Positions 19,559 through 30,350 of a stretch of DNA of 64,000 nt are shown here, one piece after another. A program made the translations under genes and the position numbers. The DNA is from Leifsonia poae (GTDB lineage: Bacteria; Actinomycetota; Actinomycetes; Actinomycetales; Microbacteriaceae), in contig NZ_JAIHLP010000002.1 in the NCBI RefSeq assembly GCF_020009625.1, forward strand, positions 310,001 through 374,000, given 5' to 3'. How positions within the stretch are numbered: position 1 is the first letter of the stretch; the number at the start of each line of letters is the position of its first letter. The notes under the pieces were generated by a model. The model was not told the origin of the DNA and ran no database searches. It saw only the letters and a list, made by a program, of their open reading frames with translations.

Positions 19559-20361
19559 CCCTGGCGAGTCCGTCGCTCTTCGGTGAACCCCGGTTGATCC
19601 GCGTCGCGAACGTGGAGAAATGCAACGACGTCTTCCTCAACGACATGCTCGACTACCTTGCGGCACCGGCCGATGGCACCGTGGTGGTGTTGCGCCACGG
19701 CGGCGGTGTCAGGGGCAAGAAGTTGCTCGACGCCATCCGTGCCGGCGGAGGTTCCGGCATCGAGGTCGTCTGTACCGAGCTGAAACGGGATTCCGACAAG
19801 TACGACTTCGCACAAGCCGAGTTCAGGGCGGCGGGCAAGAAGATCACGGCCGGCGCACTGCGCTCGGTCACCTCGGCCTTCTCGGACGACCTGGCCGAAC
19901 TGGCCGGCGCCTGCCAGCAGCTCATCTCGGATTCCGCGGCCGAGATCACGGACGCCACCGTCGACAAGTATTACGGCGGCCGGGTCGAGACGAATGCGTT
20001 CCAGGTCGCGGATGCGGCGATCGCCGGCCGGCACGGCGAAGCCCTGGTGACCCTGCGCCACGCGCTCGCTTCCGGCGCCGACCCGGTGCCCTTGGTGGCG
20101 GCGTTCGCCAGCAAGGTGCGCACGATGGCGAAGCTCTCCGGGGCGCGCGGCGGATCAGGCCAGCTTGCGCAGCAATTCGGGCTGGCCCCCTGGCAAGTGG
20201 ATAGGGCGCGTCGCGATCTGCAGGGTTGGACAGACGAGGGCCTCGGCCGCTGTATCGAGATCCTCGCCGAGACCGATGCCAATGTGAAGGGCGGCGGCCG
20301 CGATCCGGTGTTCGCCCTGGAGCGGATGATCCGCATCGTCAGCTCACACGGACGCGACTGA
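19321..20361 (+). CDS. holA: DNA polymerase III subunit delta
   Basis: A 346-residue clamp-loader subunit that opens the beta sliding clamp. The N-terminal region VVLVSGTEVFLAERAIRSLRD and the later LAGACQQLISDS and FQVADAAIAGRHGEAL segments fit the family, as does the conserved position behind comEC. The GTG start has a strong AGGAGGAAC in front. The first 238 bases overlap the unterminated comEC frame. Confidence 0.9.
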   Translation: MAARVSSKANASKGRTVAASIPQLAWNQIRPAPVVLVSGTEVFLAERAIRSLRDRLKSEDPSLEISDLAANDCAPGELLTLASPSLFGEPRLIRVANVEKCNDVFLNDMLDYLAAPADGTVVVLRHGGGVRGKKLLDAIRAGGGSGIEVVCTELKRDSDKYDFAQAEFRAAGKKITAGALRSVTSAFSDDLAELAGACQQLISDSAAEITDATVDKYYGGRVETNAFQVADAAIAGRHGEALVTLRHALASGADPVPLVAAFASKVRTMAKLSGARGGSGQLAQQFGLAPWQVDRARRDLQGWTDEGLGRCIEILAETDANVKGGGRDPVFALERMIRIVSSHGRD

Positions 20362-20369
20362 CGCGGAAA

Positions 20370-20408
20370 CGCGAAGAGCCCCCGTCGTGACGACGGGGGC
20401 TCTTCGCG
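20370..20408. terminator. Bidirectional terminator between holA and rpsT
   Basis: An 18-bp perfect stem (arm beginning CGCGAAGAGCCCCCG) with a TGA loop lies between two convergent genes. The A/T-poor flanks mean no strong U-run on either side, but the stem is very stable. Confidence 0.85.
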
Positions 20409-20451
20409 ATTCGGGCGAACCCGCGGTGCTCGGCCGCTGAGCGGCAGAGAC

Positions 20452-20712
20452 TCAGAGGCTTGCGACCTGCTTGGCGATGGCCGACTTCTTGTTGGCGGCC
20501 TGGTTCTTGTGGATGACACCCTTGCTGGCAGCCTTGTCGAGCTTCTTGGTGGCAACCTTCAGAGCCGAGGTGGCCTTGTCTTTGTCGCCCGCGACGATCG
20601 CCTCGCGCGTGGCGCGAACGGCGGTCTTGACCTCGCTCTTGACGGCCTTGTTGCGCTCCTGGGCCTTCTTGTTGGTGCCGATGCGCTTGATCTGCGACTT
20701 GATATTTGCCAC
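20452..20712 (-). CDS. rpsT: 30S ribosomal protein S20
   Basis: An 86-residue basic protein with the S20 start [20 protein letters not shown] and the conserved [15 protein letters not shown] near the end. It binds 16S rRNA early in small-subunit assembly. The start is GTG. The 149 bases upstream (20713-20861) hold no gene and are presumably its promoter and leader, since S20 synthesis is autoregulated in other bacteria. Confidence 0.96.
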   Translation of the reverse strand: MANIKSQIKRIGTNKKAQERNKAVKSEVKTAVRATREAIVAGDKDKATSALKVATKKLDKAASKGVIHKNQAANKKSAIAKQVASL

Positions 20713-20861
20713 GTGTGGGTACTTTCGTTCGTAAGTGAGTTTCGGATGTGCCGCTCAGCGAGAGAGGGCGCCTTGCGGCAGTCGTGCGGACGGAACCCAC
20801 ACGCAAGCCAACAAACAACATTACCAGGGGGCGCCTCTACCACCAAACGCGCCGCCGCGCG

Positions 20862-21740
20862 TCATACGGCCGGACGGTACGACCCGGATGCGATGTCGTC
20901 GAGCAGGGACGGGCCGTTCGGCTCCCACCCCAGGTCGATCCGGGCACGGGAGCCTCTCGACACCTGATCCAGCAGCAAGGCATCGGCGAACGCTGCGCCG
21001 AGGCGCTCACGCGAAGCATCCGCGAGTTCTGCTTCGACGCGTCCGTCGAGTCCGGCCGCCGTAGCCGCCGCCGCCCCGAGTTCGCGCACCGTGGGGTTGG
21101 CGCCACTGGCCCCCACATAGACGGCTCCCGCATCCCCGTGTTCGAAAGCCAGCACATACAGGGCCGCGATGTCGTCGACGTGAACCGTTGTCCAGTGCTG
21201 CGAACCGTCGCCGACGAGGCGGAGGGCGGGCGCGGTGCCGTCGCCGCGAGGCGCGTCGACGATCACCCGGGGGATGCCGGCGCCGCGCCCGTACACGACG
21301 GCCGGCACCACGATCGAGGTACGGATGCCGGAGGCGGCGAGAACGCGTTCCTCGTTCGAGCCTCGCCATGCGGTGAGCTGCGGCGGGTTGCGTGGCGAAT
21401 CTTCGCTGATGTCCGGGTTCGAACCGTAGCTCCAGATGCCGCCGGTGTGCACAAACGGCTTATCGCTGCCTTCCAGGCCGCGGAAGACGGCGTCGATGAA
21501 CGCCGGGTCGACATCGTGGCCCGACGCGAGGTGGATGACACCGTCGCTCTCGAGCGCGAGGCGCTCGACGAGGTCGGCGTCGGTGGCGTCCCCGATGACG
21601 ACGGCGGCGCCAGACGTCGCGGCAGTGGCGGCCTTCGCCGGGTCACGCACGAGGGCGGTGACACTGTGCCCCTCCTCGATCAGCAGCGGGAGGAGGGATG
21701 ATCCGATATATCCGGTCGCGCCGGTGAGGAGAATGCTCAT
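20862..21740 (-). CDS. NAD-dependent epimerase/dehydratase family protein (SDR)
   Basis: A 292-residue atypical or extended short-chain dehydrogenase. The Rossmann glycine motif GATGYIG is at residues 7-13, IHLASG follows beta-4, and the YGRG and HWTTVHVDDIAALYVLAFE segments match NAD(P)H-binding epimerase-like proteins. The substrate is unknown and a canonical catalytic YxxxK is not obvious, so a reductase role is only inferred from the fold. The ATG at 21740 is divergent from the amidohydrolase gene. The frame runs further upstream but only across that gene. Confidence 0.8.
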   Translation of the reverse strand: MSILLTGATGYIGSSLLPLLIEEGHSVTALVRDPAKAATAATSGAAVVIGDATDADLVERLALESDGVIHLASGHDVDPAFIDAVFRGLEGSDKPFVHTGGIWSYGSNPDISEDSPRNPPQLTAWRGSNEERVLAASGIRTSIVVPAVVYGRGAGIPRVIVDAPRGDGTAPALRLVGDGSQHWTTVHVDDIAALYVLAFEHGDAGAVYVGASGANPTVRELGAAAATAAGLDGRVEAELADASRERLGAAFADALLLDQVSRGSRARIDLGWEPNGPSLLDDIASGSYRPAV

Positions 21741-21800
21741 GATCGACTTCAACGCGCGGCCGGCCGGCGCATTCCCCGGTTCGCATGTCGCGGCCGGGCG

Positions 21801-21806
21801 TAGGCT
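21801..21806 (+). promoter_or_regulatory. -10 hexamer for the amidohydrolase gene, leaderless arrangement
   Basis: TAGGCT is followed by 7 bases and the ATG at 21814. No Shine-Dalgarno sequence is present. Confidence 0.6.
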
Positions 21807-21813
21807 CGAAAAC

Positions 21814-23031
21814 ATGATCAGCACTGCATCCATCGCCATCGTCAACGGATACATCGTTCCGGTCGCCGGCCCGCCGATCGAGAACGGCACCGTCCTCATC
21901 GAGAACGGCACGATCACCGCAGTCGGAGCCGAGGTCGTGATCCCGGTCGGCGTCGGATCGGTCGACGCGGGCGGGCGGTGGGTGCTACCGGGTTTCATCG
22001 AGTCGCACGGGCACGTGGGTATCCACGAGGAGGCCAACGGTCCGGCCGGCGACGACACGAACGAGATGACGACGCCCAACACGGCCGCTGTGCGCGCCAT
22101 CGACGCGGTCAACATCGACGACGAAGGCTTCCGCGACGCACTCTCCGGGGGTGTCACCTCGATCGTCGTGAAGCCGGGCTCAGGCAATCCGATCGGTGGT
22201 CAGACCGCAGCGATCAAAGCGTGGGGAGGTCGCACCATCGACGAGCAGGTCATCCGCGAGGCGGTGAGCGTGAAGTCGGCGCTCGGCGAGAACCCGAAGC
22301 GCGTGTACGGGGCCAAGAATGTGACACCGAGCACGCGCCTCGGAGTGGCCCTGATCATTCGTGAGGCGTTCGTCGAGGCGCAGAACTATCGTGCGGCGCG
22401 GGACGACGCGGCGAAAGAGGGAAAGCCGTTCGCCCGCGACCTGGGCAAGGAGACGCTGGTGCGGGTGCTCGACGGCGAGCTCGCCTGGGACCAGCACACG
22501 CATCGCCACGACGACATCGCCACGGCCATCCGGCTCGCGGATGAGTTCGGCTACCGTCTCGTGGTGAACCACGGCACCGAAGCGCACAAGATCGCCGACG
22601 TGCTCGCCGAGCGGGACATCCCGGTCATCTTCGGTCCGATGTTCACATCGCGGTCGAAAGTGGAGCTGCGCGATCGAGCGATCGCCAACCTGGCGACGCT
22701 GGCAGCCGCGGGTGTGCGGATCGCCATCACGACCGACCACCCCGTCGTCCCGATCAACTTCCTGGTGCATCAGGCGTCGCTCGCGGTGAAGGAGGGCCTG
22801 CCGCGCCAGACGGCGTTGGAAGCGCTCACTGTCAACCCGGCCTCGTTCCTGCGGCTGGACGAGCGCATCGGATCGCTCACGCCCGGCCTGGACGGCGACG
22901 TCGTGATCTGGTCGGGTGACCCACTCGATGTCAATTCGCGCGCCGAACAGGTGTTCATCGAGGGCGCCGAGGTCTACCGGTGGGAGGGTGGCCACGGCCA
23001 CGTGGTCGAACGGTCCGAGCGCTTCGCCTGA
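21814..23031 (+). CDS. Amidohydrolase family protein (imidazolonepropionase-like)
   Basis: A 405-residue metal-dependent hydrolase of the composite-domain amidohydrolase superfamily. The N-terminal beta-sandwich begins IAIVNGYIVPVAGPP. The barrel metal site begins GFIESHGHVGIHEE, with VNHGTEAHK and ITTDHPVVP carrying later ligand residues, and the family C-terminus EALTVNPASFLRLDERIGSL closes the fold. The first metal site reads HGH instead of the usual HxH preceded by D. The substrate is unknown. The start is fixed by the leaderless promoter. Confidence 0.85.
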   Translation: MISTASIAIVNGYIVPVAGPPIENGTVLIENGTITAVGAEVVIPVGVGSVDAGGRWVLPGFIESHGHVGIHEEANGPAGDDTNEMTTPNTAAVRAIDAVNIDDEGFRDALSGGVTSIVVKPGSGNPIGGQTAAIKAWGGRTIDEQVIREAVSVKSALGENPKRVYGAKNVTPSTRLGVALIIREAFVEAQNYRAARDDAAKEGKPFARDLGKETLVRVLDGELAWDQHTHRHDDIATAIRLADEFGYRLVVNHGTEAHKIADVLAERDIPVIFGPMFTSRSKVELRDRAIANLATLAAAGVRIAITTDHPVVPINFLVHQASLAVKEGLPRQTALEALTVNPASFLRLDERIGSLTPGLDGDVVIWSGDPLDVNSRAEQVFIEGAEVYRWEGGHGHVVERSERFA

Positions 23032-23097
23032 GAGCTCCGGGCGGCCTTCCGACGCGGGGCACGATCGCCGGAATAGGCCGGGCGGCCCCGCTCATGG

Positions 23098-23103
23098 GAG
23101 AAT
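23098..23103 (+). promoter_or_regulatory. -10 region of lepA (GAGAAT with TGG extension)
   Basis: TGGGAGAATC at 23095-23104 precedes the lepA ATG (9 bases from GAGAAT). The same ten bases precede dusB. Confidence 0.45.
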
Positions 23104-23112
23104 CATCACACA

Positions 23113-24963
<1,851 letters not shown>

Positions 24964-24970
24964 GCCCACC

Positions 24971-25618
24971 ATGAGACGCTCCACGTTCACCGACGAGCCG
25001 GTCACTTATGGCGCTGTCGGCGGCACGCAGGCGGCGGATCTGCTGTACTACCCGCCGAAGGGTTACCGTTCGTTCGAGCGCCAGGCTCGGCTGGGCAGCG
25101 GGGACGAGCGGTTCCGCTCCGCCGTCACCGCGCTCATGACGTGGGGTGTGCAGCGCGGCAGCGGCATCCGGGTGACGGAGGCACGCGAAGGCACGGGCGT
25201 GCAGTACGAGGGCGTGATCTTCAACCCCGATGGGACCCCGGCCAAATTGCAGGAGCACCGCCAGAGTGAGGCGGTCTTCGCAGACGATGGTTCGCCGTAC
25301 ATCGTCAACGGGATGACCGCCGTGCTCAAGATCCCGTTCTGGCCGCTCACCGTCAGTGCGCCGATCCGTGTCGTGTATGTGGTGGACGAGCCGAACCGGG
25401 CCGGTTTCGCCTATGGAACCTTGCACGGTCATCCGGAGAGCGGCGAGGAGGCCTTCCTCGTCGAACTCCGCGACGACGGCTCGGTCTGGTTCGTGCTGCG
25501 TGCCTTCGGGCGCCCGTCGACGGCGTTCTACCGCCTGTTCTCGCCTGTGCTGCGGCTTGCGCAGCGGCGGTTCACCGCGCGGTATCTGCGTTCCCTGCTG
25601 CCCGTGCGGGCGGCCTGA
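24971..25618 (+). CDS. DUF1990 family protein
   Basis: A 215-residue protein of the DUF1990 family, common in actinobacteria and of unknown function. Visible family features are VTYGAVGGTQ near the start, PPKGYRSFERQARLGSG, MTWGVQRGSGIRV and FAYGTLHGHPESGEEAF. It has no signal peptide or membrane segment. It sits between lepA and hemW in one apparent operon, and its stop is followed after one base by the hemW GTG. Confidence 0.82.
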   Translation: MRRSTFTDEPVTYGAVGGTQAADLLYYPPKGYRSFERQARLGSGDERFRSAVTALMTWGVQRGSGIRVTEAREGTGVQYEGVIFNPDGTPAKLQEHRQSEAVFADDGSPYIVNGMTAVLKIPFWPLTVSAPIRVVYVVDEPNRAGFAYGTLHGHPESGEEAFLVELRDDGSVWFVLRAFGRPSTAFYRLFSPVLRLAQRRFTARYLRSLLPVRAA

Positions 25619-25619
25619 G

Positions 25620-26849
25620 GTGCCGAGCGCGCTTCCGCTCGGGGATCCGGCGCCTGCCGACGGTCTGCTTCCGGCCTCGACTCTGGTCGGGGCCGACCAG
25701 CGTCGTCTCGGTGTCTACCTGCATGTGCCGTTCTGCCGTGTGCGGTGCGGGTATTGCGACTTCAACACCTACACCGCCACCGAACTGCGCGGCGTCTCCC
25801 AGAGCGAGTACGCGGGGCACGCGGTCGCCGAGGTCGCGTTCGCCGCCGGCGTTCTCGCCGCGAGCTCTCTTCCGGCCCGGCGCGTGTCGACCGTCTTCTT
25901 CGGCGGGGGGACGCCGACGATGCTTCCCTCCGGTGATCTCGCCGCGATGCTGGCAGCGGTCCGCGAAGCGTGGGGTCTGACCGACGATGCCGAGATCACC
26001 ACGGAGGCTAATCCGGACTCCGTCGACGCACCATATCTGGAGAGTCTCGCCGCGGCCGGCTTCACCCGCGTGTCGTTCGGGATGCAATCGGCCGTTCCCC
26101 ACGTGCTCGCAACGCTCGAGCGCACCCACGACCCGGAACGGGTGCCCCTTGTCGTGGAGTGGGCGCGCGCCGCAGGCCTGCAGGTGAGCCTCGACCTCAT
26201 CTACGGAACGCCGGGGGAGTCCGTCGACGACTGGCGTCGATCGCTCGACGCCGCGATCGCCTGCGAGCCCGACCATCTGTCGGCGTACTCGCTTATCGTC
26301 GAGACCGGCACCAAGCTGGCCCGCCAGATCAAGTCCGGTGCCGTCGCCGAACCCGATGAAGACCTGCAGGCCGATATGTATGAGACGGCGGATTCGCGGC
26401 TCGGCGCGGCCGGCTACGACTGGTATGAGGTCAGCAACTGGGCGAAGGATGTGCACCACCGTTCCCGCCACAATCTGGCTTATTGGCAGGGACACGATTG
26501 GTGGGGTGTCGGACCAGGCGCGCACAGCCACGTCGGTGGGGTTCGCTGGTGGAACGTGAAGCATCCGGCCGCGTACGCGGGGCGCATCGTGGCGAACGAG
26601 TCGCCCGCCGCCGGGCGGGAGACCCTCGATGCGGAGACGCAACGGGTGGAGCGCGTACTGCTGCTGACACGCATCCGTGAGGGCCTGTCGACCGCTGAAT
26701 TGGAGCCCGCGGGTCGGACGGCGGTGGCCGGGCTCATCGCGGACGGACTGGTAGACGCGAAAGCCGCCCTGCGCGGATCAGTCGAGCTGACCCTGCGAGG
26801 GCGGCTTCTGGCCGACACGGTGGTGCGCCGACTGCTGTCGGATGACTAG
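25620..26849 (+). CDS. hemW: Radical SAM heme chaperone HemW
   Basis: A 409-residue radical SAM protein. The [4Fe-4S] cluster motif CRVRCGYC (CxxxCxxC) is near residue 35, followed by FFGGGTPT and the HemW-type C-terminal domain. Such proteins were long annotated as HemN, but bind and insert heme rather than oxidise coproporphyrinogen. The GTG start almost abuts the DUF1990 stop. The TAG stop shares a CTAG with the convergent DUF4870 gene. Confidence 0.9.
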   Translation: MPSALPLGDPAPADGLLPASTLVGADQRRLGVYLHVPFCRVRCGYCDFNTYTATELRGVSQSEYAGHAVAEVAFAAGVLAASSLPARRVSTVFFGGGTPTMLPSGDLAAMLAAVREAWGLTDDAEITTEANPDSVDAPYLESLAAAGFTRVSFGMQSAVPHVLATLERTHDPERVPLVVEWARAAGLQVSLDLIYGTPGESVDDWRRSLDAAIACEPDHLSAYSLIVETGTKLARQIKSGAVAEPDEDLQADMYETADSRLGAAGYDWYEVSNWAKDVHHRSRHNLAYWQGHDWWGVGPGAHSHVGGVRWWNVKHPAAYAGRIVANESPAAGRETLDAETQRVERVLLLTRIREGLSTAELEPAGRTAVAGLIADGLVDAKAALRGSVELTLRGRLLADTVVRRLLSDD

Positions 26850-27226
26850 CTGAGGAACTTGATGGCGAGGGGGTAGGTGTAGAACTCACCCTGGTTCGCC
26901 CTCACCGCAGCGATGATGCTGAACACGATGTTGAGCACGGCGGCCGCGATGATGATGAAGACGCCGACCACGACGATCGACAGGATGCCGCCCACGATGT
27001 AGGCGATGAAGATCGTGATCTGGAAGTTCAGGGCCGTGGCGGTGTGGGCGCGCACGAACGGGCCCTTGTCTTTGAGCACGAGGTAGCCGATGAGCGCGGG
27101 GATCCAGTTGAACAGGATGCCGCCGATGTGAACGAGCGTTGCCCACAGTTTCTCGTCGGCGGGGCTGAGCTGCTGCGGCGAGCCGCCGTACGGCGGCTGG
27201 GGCGGCGGCGGGGGCGTTGCGGACAT
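26846..27226 (-). CDS. DUF4870 domain membrane protein
   Basis: A 126-residue small membrane protein. A Pro-rich N-terminus (SATPPPPPQPPYGG) leads into the DUF4870 domain (EKLWATLVHIGGILFNWIPALIGYLVLKDK, split here as LWATLVHIGG then PALIGYLVLKDKGP) with about three membrane helices. The function is unknown. AGGAG lies 8 bases before the ATG. A paralogue lies upstream on the same strand. Confidence 0.82.
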   Translation of the reverse strand: MSATPPPPPQPPYGGSPQQLSPADEKLWATLVHIGGILFNWIPALIGYLVLKDKGPFVRAHTATALNFQITIFIAYIVGGILSIVVVGVFIIIAAAVLNIVFSIIAAVRANQGEFYTYPLAIKFLS

Positions 27227-27313
27227 TGTGTTTTCTCCTAGGCTGCGCCGGAAGCGGCGGTGGACGGGTGGATATCGTCCCCAACCCTAAGGCAAACGGG
27301 CCGAAACTGAGAA

Positions 27314-27344
27314 GAAGCCGAGAGGATCATGTCCACTCGGCTTC
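27314..27344 (-). terminator. Possible terminator after the upstream DUF4870 gene
   Basis: GAAGCCGAG and CTCGGCTTC form a 9-bp stem with a 13-base loop between the two DUF4870 genes, followed on the minus strand by TTCTC. Confidence 0.45.
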
Positions 27345-27373
27345 GTCTCGTTACGCGAGTCGGCGTCGTCTCG

Positions 27374-27964
27374 TCACTTGATGAAACGGAAATTGACGGG
27401 GTAGCGGTACGTGCCGCCGCCGTTGACCCGCACGAAACCGATGATCGAGAAGACGAGGTTGACGATGTAGAGCGCCCAGGGGATCAGCGTGGCGAAGAGC
27501 CACCAGATCGGGGTGAACAGCAGGATGATCCCGAGGATGTACGAGACGACCCAGACGATCAGCCACGTGATCTGCCAGTTCAGGGCCTCCTTCGATTCCT
27601 GCCGGGTGAGGGCCCCGCGATCCTTGAAGACCAGGAAGATGATGAGCGACGGCAGGATCCACAGGATGCCGCCGAGGTGGGCGAACGACGCCCACTGCTT
27701 ATCCTGGGCCTGGTCGAGCGGGGCGGCGGGCGCGGCGGCGTATTGCTGCGGGGGCACCCCCGGTTGCTGCGGGGGGACTCCGCCGTAGGGTTGCTGCGGC
27801 GGCACGCCCGGCTGCTGTGGGGGGACGCCGCCGTAAGGCTGTTGCGGCGGAACGGCTCCCGCAGGAGGCTGCGGGGGGAGCGGCTGCTGCGGGGGCTGCG
27901 GCGGCTGGGGCGGAACGCCGCTACCGGCCGCGGGATCGATCGGGGGCTGGTTCTGGTCGGTCAT
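27374..27964 (-). CDS. DUF4870 domain membrane protein with Pro/Gln-rich repeats
   Basis: A 196-residue paralogue of the downstream gene. The first 90 or so residues are low-complexity Pro/Gln/Gly, with PYGGVPPQQPGVPPQQ repeated twice, and are probably a flexible cytoplasmic tail. The DUF4870 domain follows (KQWASFAHLGGILWILPSL and ITWLIVWVVSYILGIILLF) with about three helices. The ATG at 27964 was chosen because GAAAGG lies 8-13 bases upstream; an earlier in-frame ATG would add nine residues. The function is unknown. Confidence 0.8.
   Translation of the reverse strand: MTDQNQPPIDPAAGSGVPPQPPQPPQQPLPPQPPAGAVPPQQPYGGVPPQQPGVPPQQPYGGVPPQQPGVPPQQYAAAPAAPLDQAQDKQWASFAHLGGILWILPSLIIFLVFKDRGALTRQESKEALNWQITWLIVWVVSYILGIILLFTPIWWLFATLIPWALYIVNLVFSIIGFVRVNGGGTYRYPVNFRFIK
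27731..27840 (-). repeat. Tandem Pro/Gln-coding repeat
   Basis: Two near-identical units in the DUF4870 gene encode PYGGVPPQQPGVPPQQ, with further degenerate PPQQP units on either side. Confidence 0.7.
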
Positions 27965-28115
27965 GATCGGTGCCTTTCGTTCGAGATCCATCGAATCGAA
28001 CCGTCGGCTGGACGGGCCTGCCGATCAGTGCGTGCCACGCTGTTGTGAGATCGCACCCATAAGGTACTGCGCACGCTGTGGGCGGTGCAATCAGTCGGCG
28101 GGTGTGTCAGCGCGA

Positions 28116-28121
28116 TATGAT
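28116..28121 (+). promoter_or_regulatory. -10 hexamer of hrcA
   Basis: TATGAT runs directly into the CIRCE element, so HrcA bound there would cover the -10 and start site. Confidence 0.55.
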
Positions 28122-28147
28122 TAGCACTCAGGATCAGCGAGTGCTAA
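28121..28147. promoter_or_regulatory. CIRCE heat-shock operator (HrcA binding site)
   Basis: TTAGCACTC, 9 bases, GAGTGCTAA: a perfect match to the CIRCE consensus, 38 bases before the hrcA start. It implies that hrcA, dnaJ and perhaps rsmE are repressed by HrcA and induced by heat. Confidence 0.97.
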
Positions 28148-28185
28148 GCAATCGGGGGCACGCACACAGTCGGGAGGCGAGTCGG

Positions 28186-29205
28186 ATGGTGTCTGATCGG
28201 AGCCTCGAAGTGCTGCGGGTCATCGTGCAGGACTACGTCGCATCCCGCGAGCCGGTCGGCTCCAAAAGCATCGTCGAGCGACACGCTTTCGGTGTCTCGG
28301 CCGCCACGATCCGCAACGATATGGCCGCCCTCGAAGAAGAAGAGCTCATCGCCGCGCCCCACACCTCGTCCGGGCGCGTGCCCACCGACAAGGGGTACCG
28401 GCTGTTCGTCGACCACCTGGCGGAAGTGCGCCCGCTCAGCCCGGCGCAACGCCAGGCGATCGAGGTCTTCCTCGGGCAGTCCGCGGACCTCGACGATGTG
28501 CTCGCCCGCACAGTGAGGCTGCTCTCCCAGCTGACGAACCAGGTCGCGCTCGTGCAGTACCCGTCCGTGTCGCGGTCACGCATCCGGCACATCGAATTGG
28601 TGATGCTGGCCCCGCGGAGGCTGCTCAGCGTGCTGATCACCGACTCCGGCGCAGTGGAGCAGCGGGTGATCGAGCTCGGCAGCGATCTCACCGATGAAGA
28701 CGTCGCGGAGATCCGGGGCGCCATCAACGGCGCCGTCGCGGGTCTCTCGCTCAACGATGCCGCGACTCGGCTCCGAGAACTCCCCGCCGCGCTCACGGAC
28801 CGCACGCGCGCATTGGTAGAACCGGTCGCGAGTGCGCTGCTCGACCAGATCGCGGCGAATCGCCAAGAGAAGCTGGTGATGGCCGGTGCCGCGAATCTCG
28901 TGCGCACCGAGCACGATTTCACCGGGAGCATCTTCCCGGTGCTGGAGGCGATCGAGCAGCAGGTCGTCCTGCTCCGGCTCTTCGGCGAGATGGCGACCGA
29001 TCAGCACGGCGTTGCCGTCAGCATCGGCCGCGAGAACGCCCCTTTCGGTCTGGCCGAGACGTCGGTGCTCTCGAGCGGGTATACGGCGTCGGGCTCCGAC
29101 ATCGCCCGCCTGGGAGTGCTGGGCCCGCTCCGCATGGACTACTCCAACAACATGGCCGCCGTCCGTGCGGTGGCCCGCTACCTCTCCCGCCTACTGGGCG
29201 AATAG
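28186..29205 (+). CDS. hrcA: Heat-inducible transcription repressor HrcA
   Basis: A 339-residue repressor that binds CIRCE and is kept active by GroEL. The winged helix lies over about residues 5-75 ([27 protein letters not shown] split across the motif, then GYRLFVDHL). The GAF-like and C-terminal parts end [20 protein letters not shown], which is typical of the family. The ATG at 28186 has GGGAGG about 10 bases upstream. Its own CIRCE operator shows autoregulation. Confidence 0.95.
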   Translation: MVSDRSLEVLRVIVQDYVASREPVGSKSIVERHAFGVSAATIRNDMAALEEEELIAAPHTSSGRVPTDKGYRLFVDHLAEVRPLSPAQRQAIEVFLGQSADLDDVLARTVRLLSQLTNQVALVQYPSVSRSRIRHIELVMLAPRRLLSVLITDSGAVEQRVIELGSDLTDEDVAEIRGAINGAVAGLSLNDAATRLRELPAALTDRTRALVEPVASALLDQIAANRQEKLVMAGAANLVRTEHDFTGSIFPVLEAIEQQVVLLRLFGEMATDQHGVAVSIGRENAPFGLAETSVLSSGYTASGSDIARLGVLGPLRMDYSNNMAAVRAVARYLSRLLGE

Positions 29206-29233
29206 AAATCCGAACGAGAAGGAAAAGCCGTAC

Positions 29234-30343
29234 GTGGCCGACCATTACGAAGTCCTCGGCGTTGAGCGCAACGCCACCCCCGACGAGATCAAGAAGGCTT
29301 ACCGCCGTCTGGCACGGGAGCTGCACCCCGACGTGAACCCGAGCCCGGATGCGGCGGAGCGGTTCAAGCTGGTCACCCACGCCTACGACGTGCTCAGCGA
29401 CCCGCGCGAACGGGAGCAATACGATCTCGGCCCGCAGCCCGGATTCGGTGGGGGCGGCGCCAACTTCGGTGGATTCGGCGACATCTTCGAGACCTTCTTC
29501 GGTGGGGGCGGCGGCGCGACCCGCGGTCCCAAGTCTCGGCGCGAGCGAGGTCAGGACGCGCTGCTGCGGGTGGAAGTCGAACTCGATGAGGTCGTGTTCG
29601 GCACCCACCGCGATTTGGAGGTCGACACGGCGATCGTCTGCGAGACGTGCAACGGCTCCTGCTGCCAGCCGGGCACCGCGCCCGTCACCTGCGACATCTG
29701 CCACGGCACCGGCAGCATCCAGCGGTCGGTCCGCTCCCTGCTCGGCAACGTCATGACCTCGAGTCCGTGCGGAACCTGCCGCGGCTACGGCACCGTGATC
29801 GCGACGCCCTGCGTCACCTGTCAGGGTCAGGGACGGGTCCGAGCCCGGCGCACGGTTCCGGTCGACATCCCCGCCGGCGTCGACACCGGTCTGCGGCTGC
29901 AGATGCCGGGCAGTGGCGAGGCGGGGCCTGCCGGCGGCCCGAACGGCGACCTCTACCTCGAGATCAAGGTGAAGCACCACGATGTGTTCAGCCGCGACGG
30001 CGACGATCTGCTCTGCACGCTCGAGGTTTCGATGACGGATGCGATCCTGGGCACCACGGCGACGGTCAAGGCGCTCGACGGCGACATCAGCCTCGACCTG
30101 AAGGCGGGGGTGCAGAGCGCTGACATCCTGACGGTGAAGGATCGTGGCATCACCCACCTGCGGGGCAGCGGTCGCGGCGATCTGCGGGTGGGCATCCAGG
30201 TCGTCACACCGACCAAGCTCGACCACAAAGAGCGCGAGCTGATCAAACAGTTCGCCGCCACGCACAAAAACGCCGAGCCCAGTCTCGCGCGGTTCCAGCA
30301 GGGGCTGTTCGCCAAGCTGCGCGACCGTTTCCTCAACGTCTGA
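29234..30343 (+). CDS. dnaJ: Chaperone protein DnaJ (DnaJ2 type)
   Basis: A 369-residue Hsp40 with a J domain over residues 1-65 (HPD in ELHPDVNPS), a Gly/Phe linker ([20 protein letters not shown]), a zinc-binding domain with four CxxC pairs and C-terminal substrate domains. The first zinc motif reads CETCNGSC, lacking the usual final Gly. It stimulates DnaK ATPase. The pairing with hrcA rather than dnaK-grpE marks it as the second actinobacterial DnaJ. The start is GTG. Confidence 0.94.
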   Translation: MADHYEVLGVERNATPDEIKKAYRRLARELHPDVNPSPDAAERFKLVTHAYDVLSDPREREQYDLGPQPGFGGGGANFGGFGDIFETFFGGGGGATRGPKSRRERGQDALLRVEVELDEVVFGTHRDLEVDTAIVCETCNGSCCQPGTAPVTCDICHGTGSIQRSVRSLLGNVMTSSPCGTCRGYGTVIATPCVTCQGQGRVRARRTVPVDIPAGVDTGLRLQMPGSGEAGPAGGPNGDLYLEIKVKHHDVFSRDGDDLLCTLEVSMTDAILGTTATVKALDGDISLDLKAGVQSADILTVKDRGITHLRGSGRGDLRVGIQVVTPTKLDHKERELIKQFAATHKNAEPSLARFQQGLFAKLRDRFLNV

Positions 30344-30350
30344 CCGTCGC

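Noticed and set aside
25620..26849. Oxygen-independent coproporphyrinogen III oxidase (HemN)
   Set aside because: The length and the neighbours lepA/hrcA/dnaJ match HemW; the long N-terminal region of true HemN is absent.
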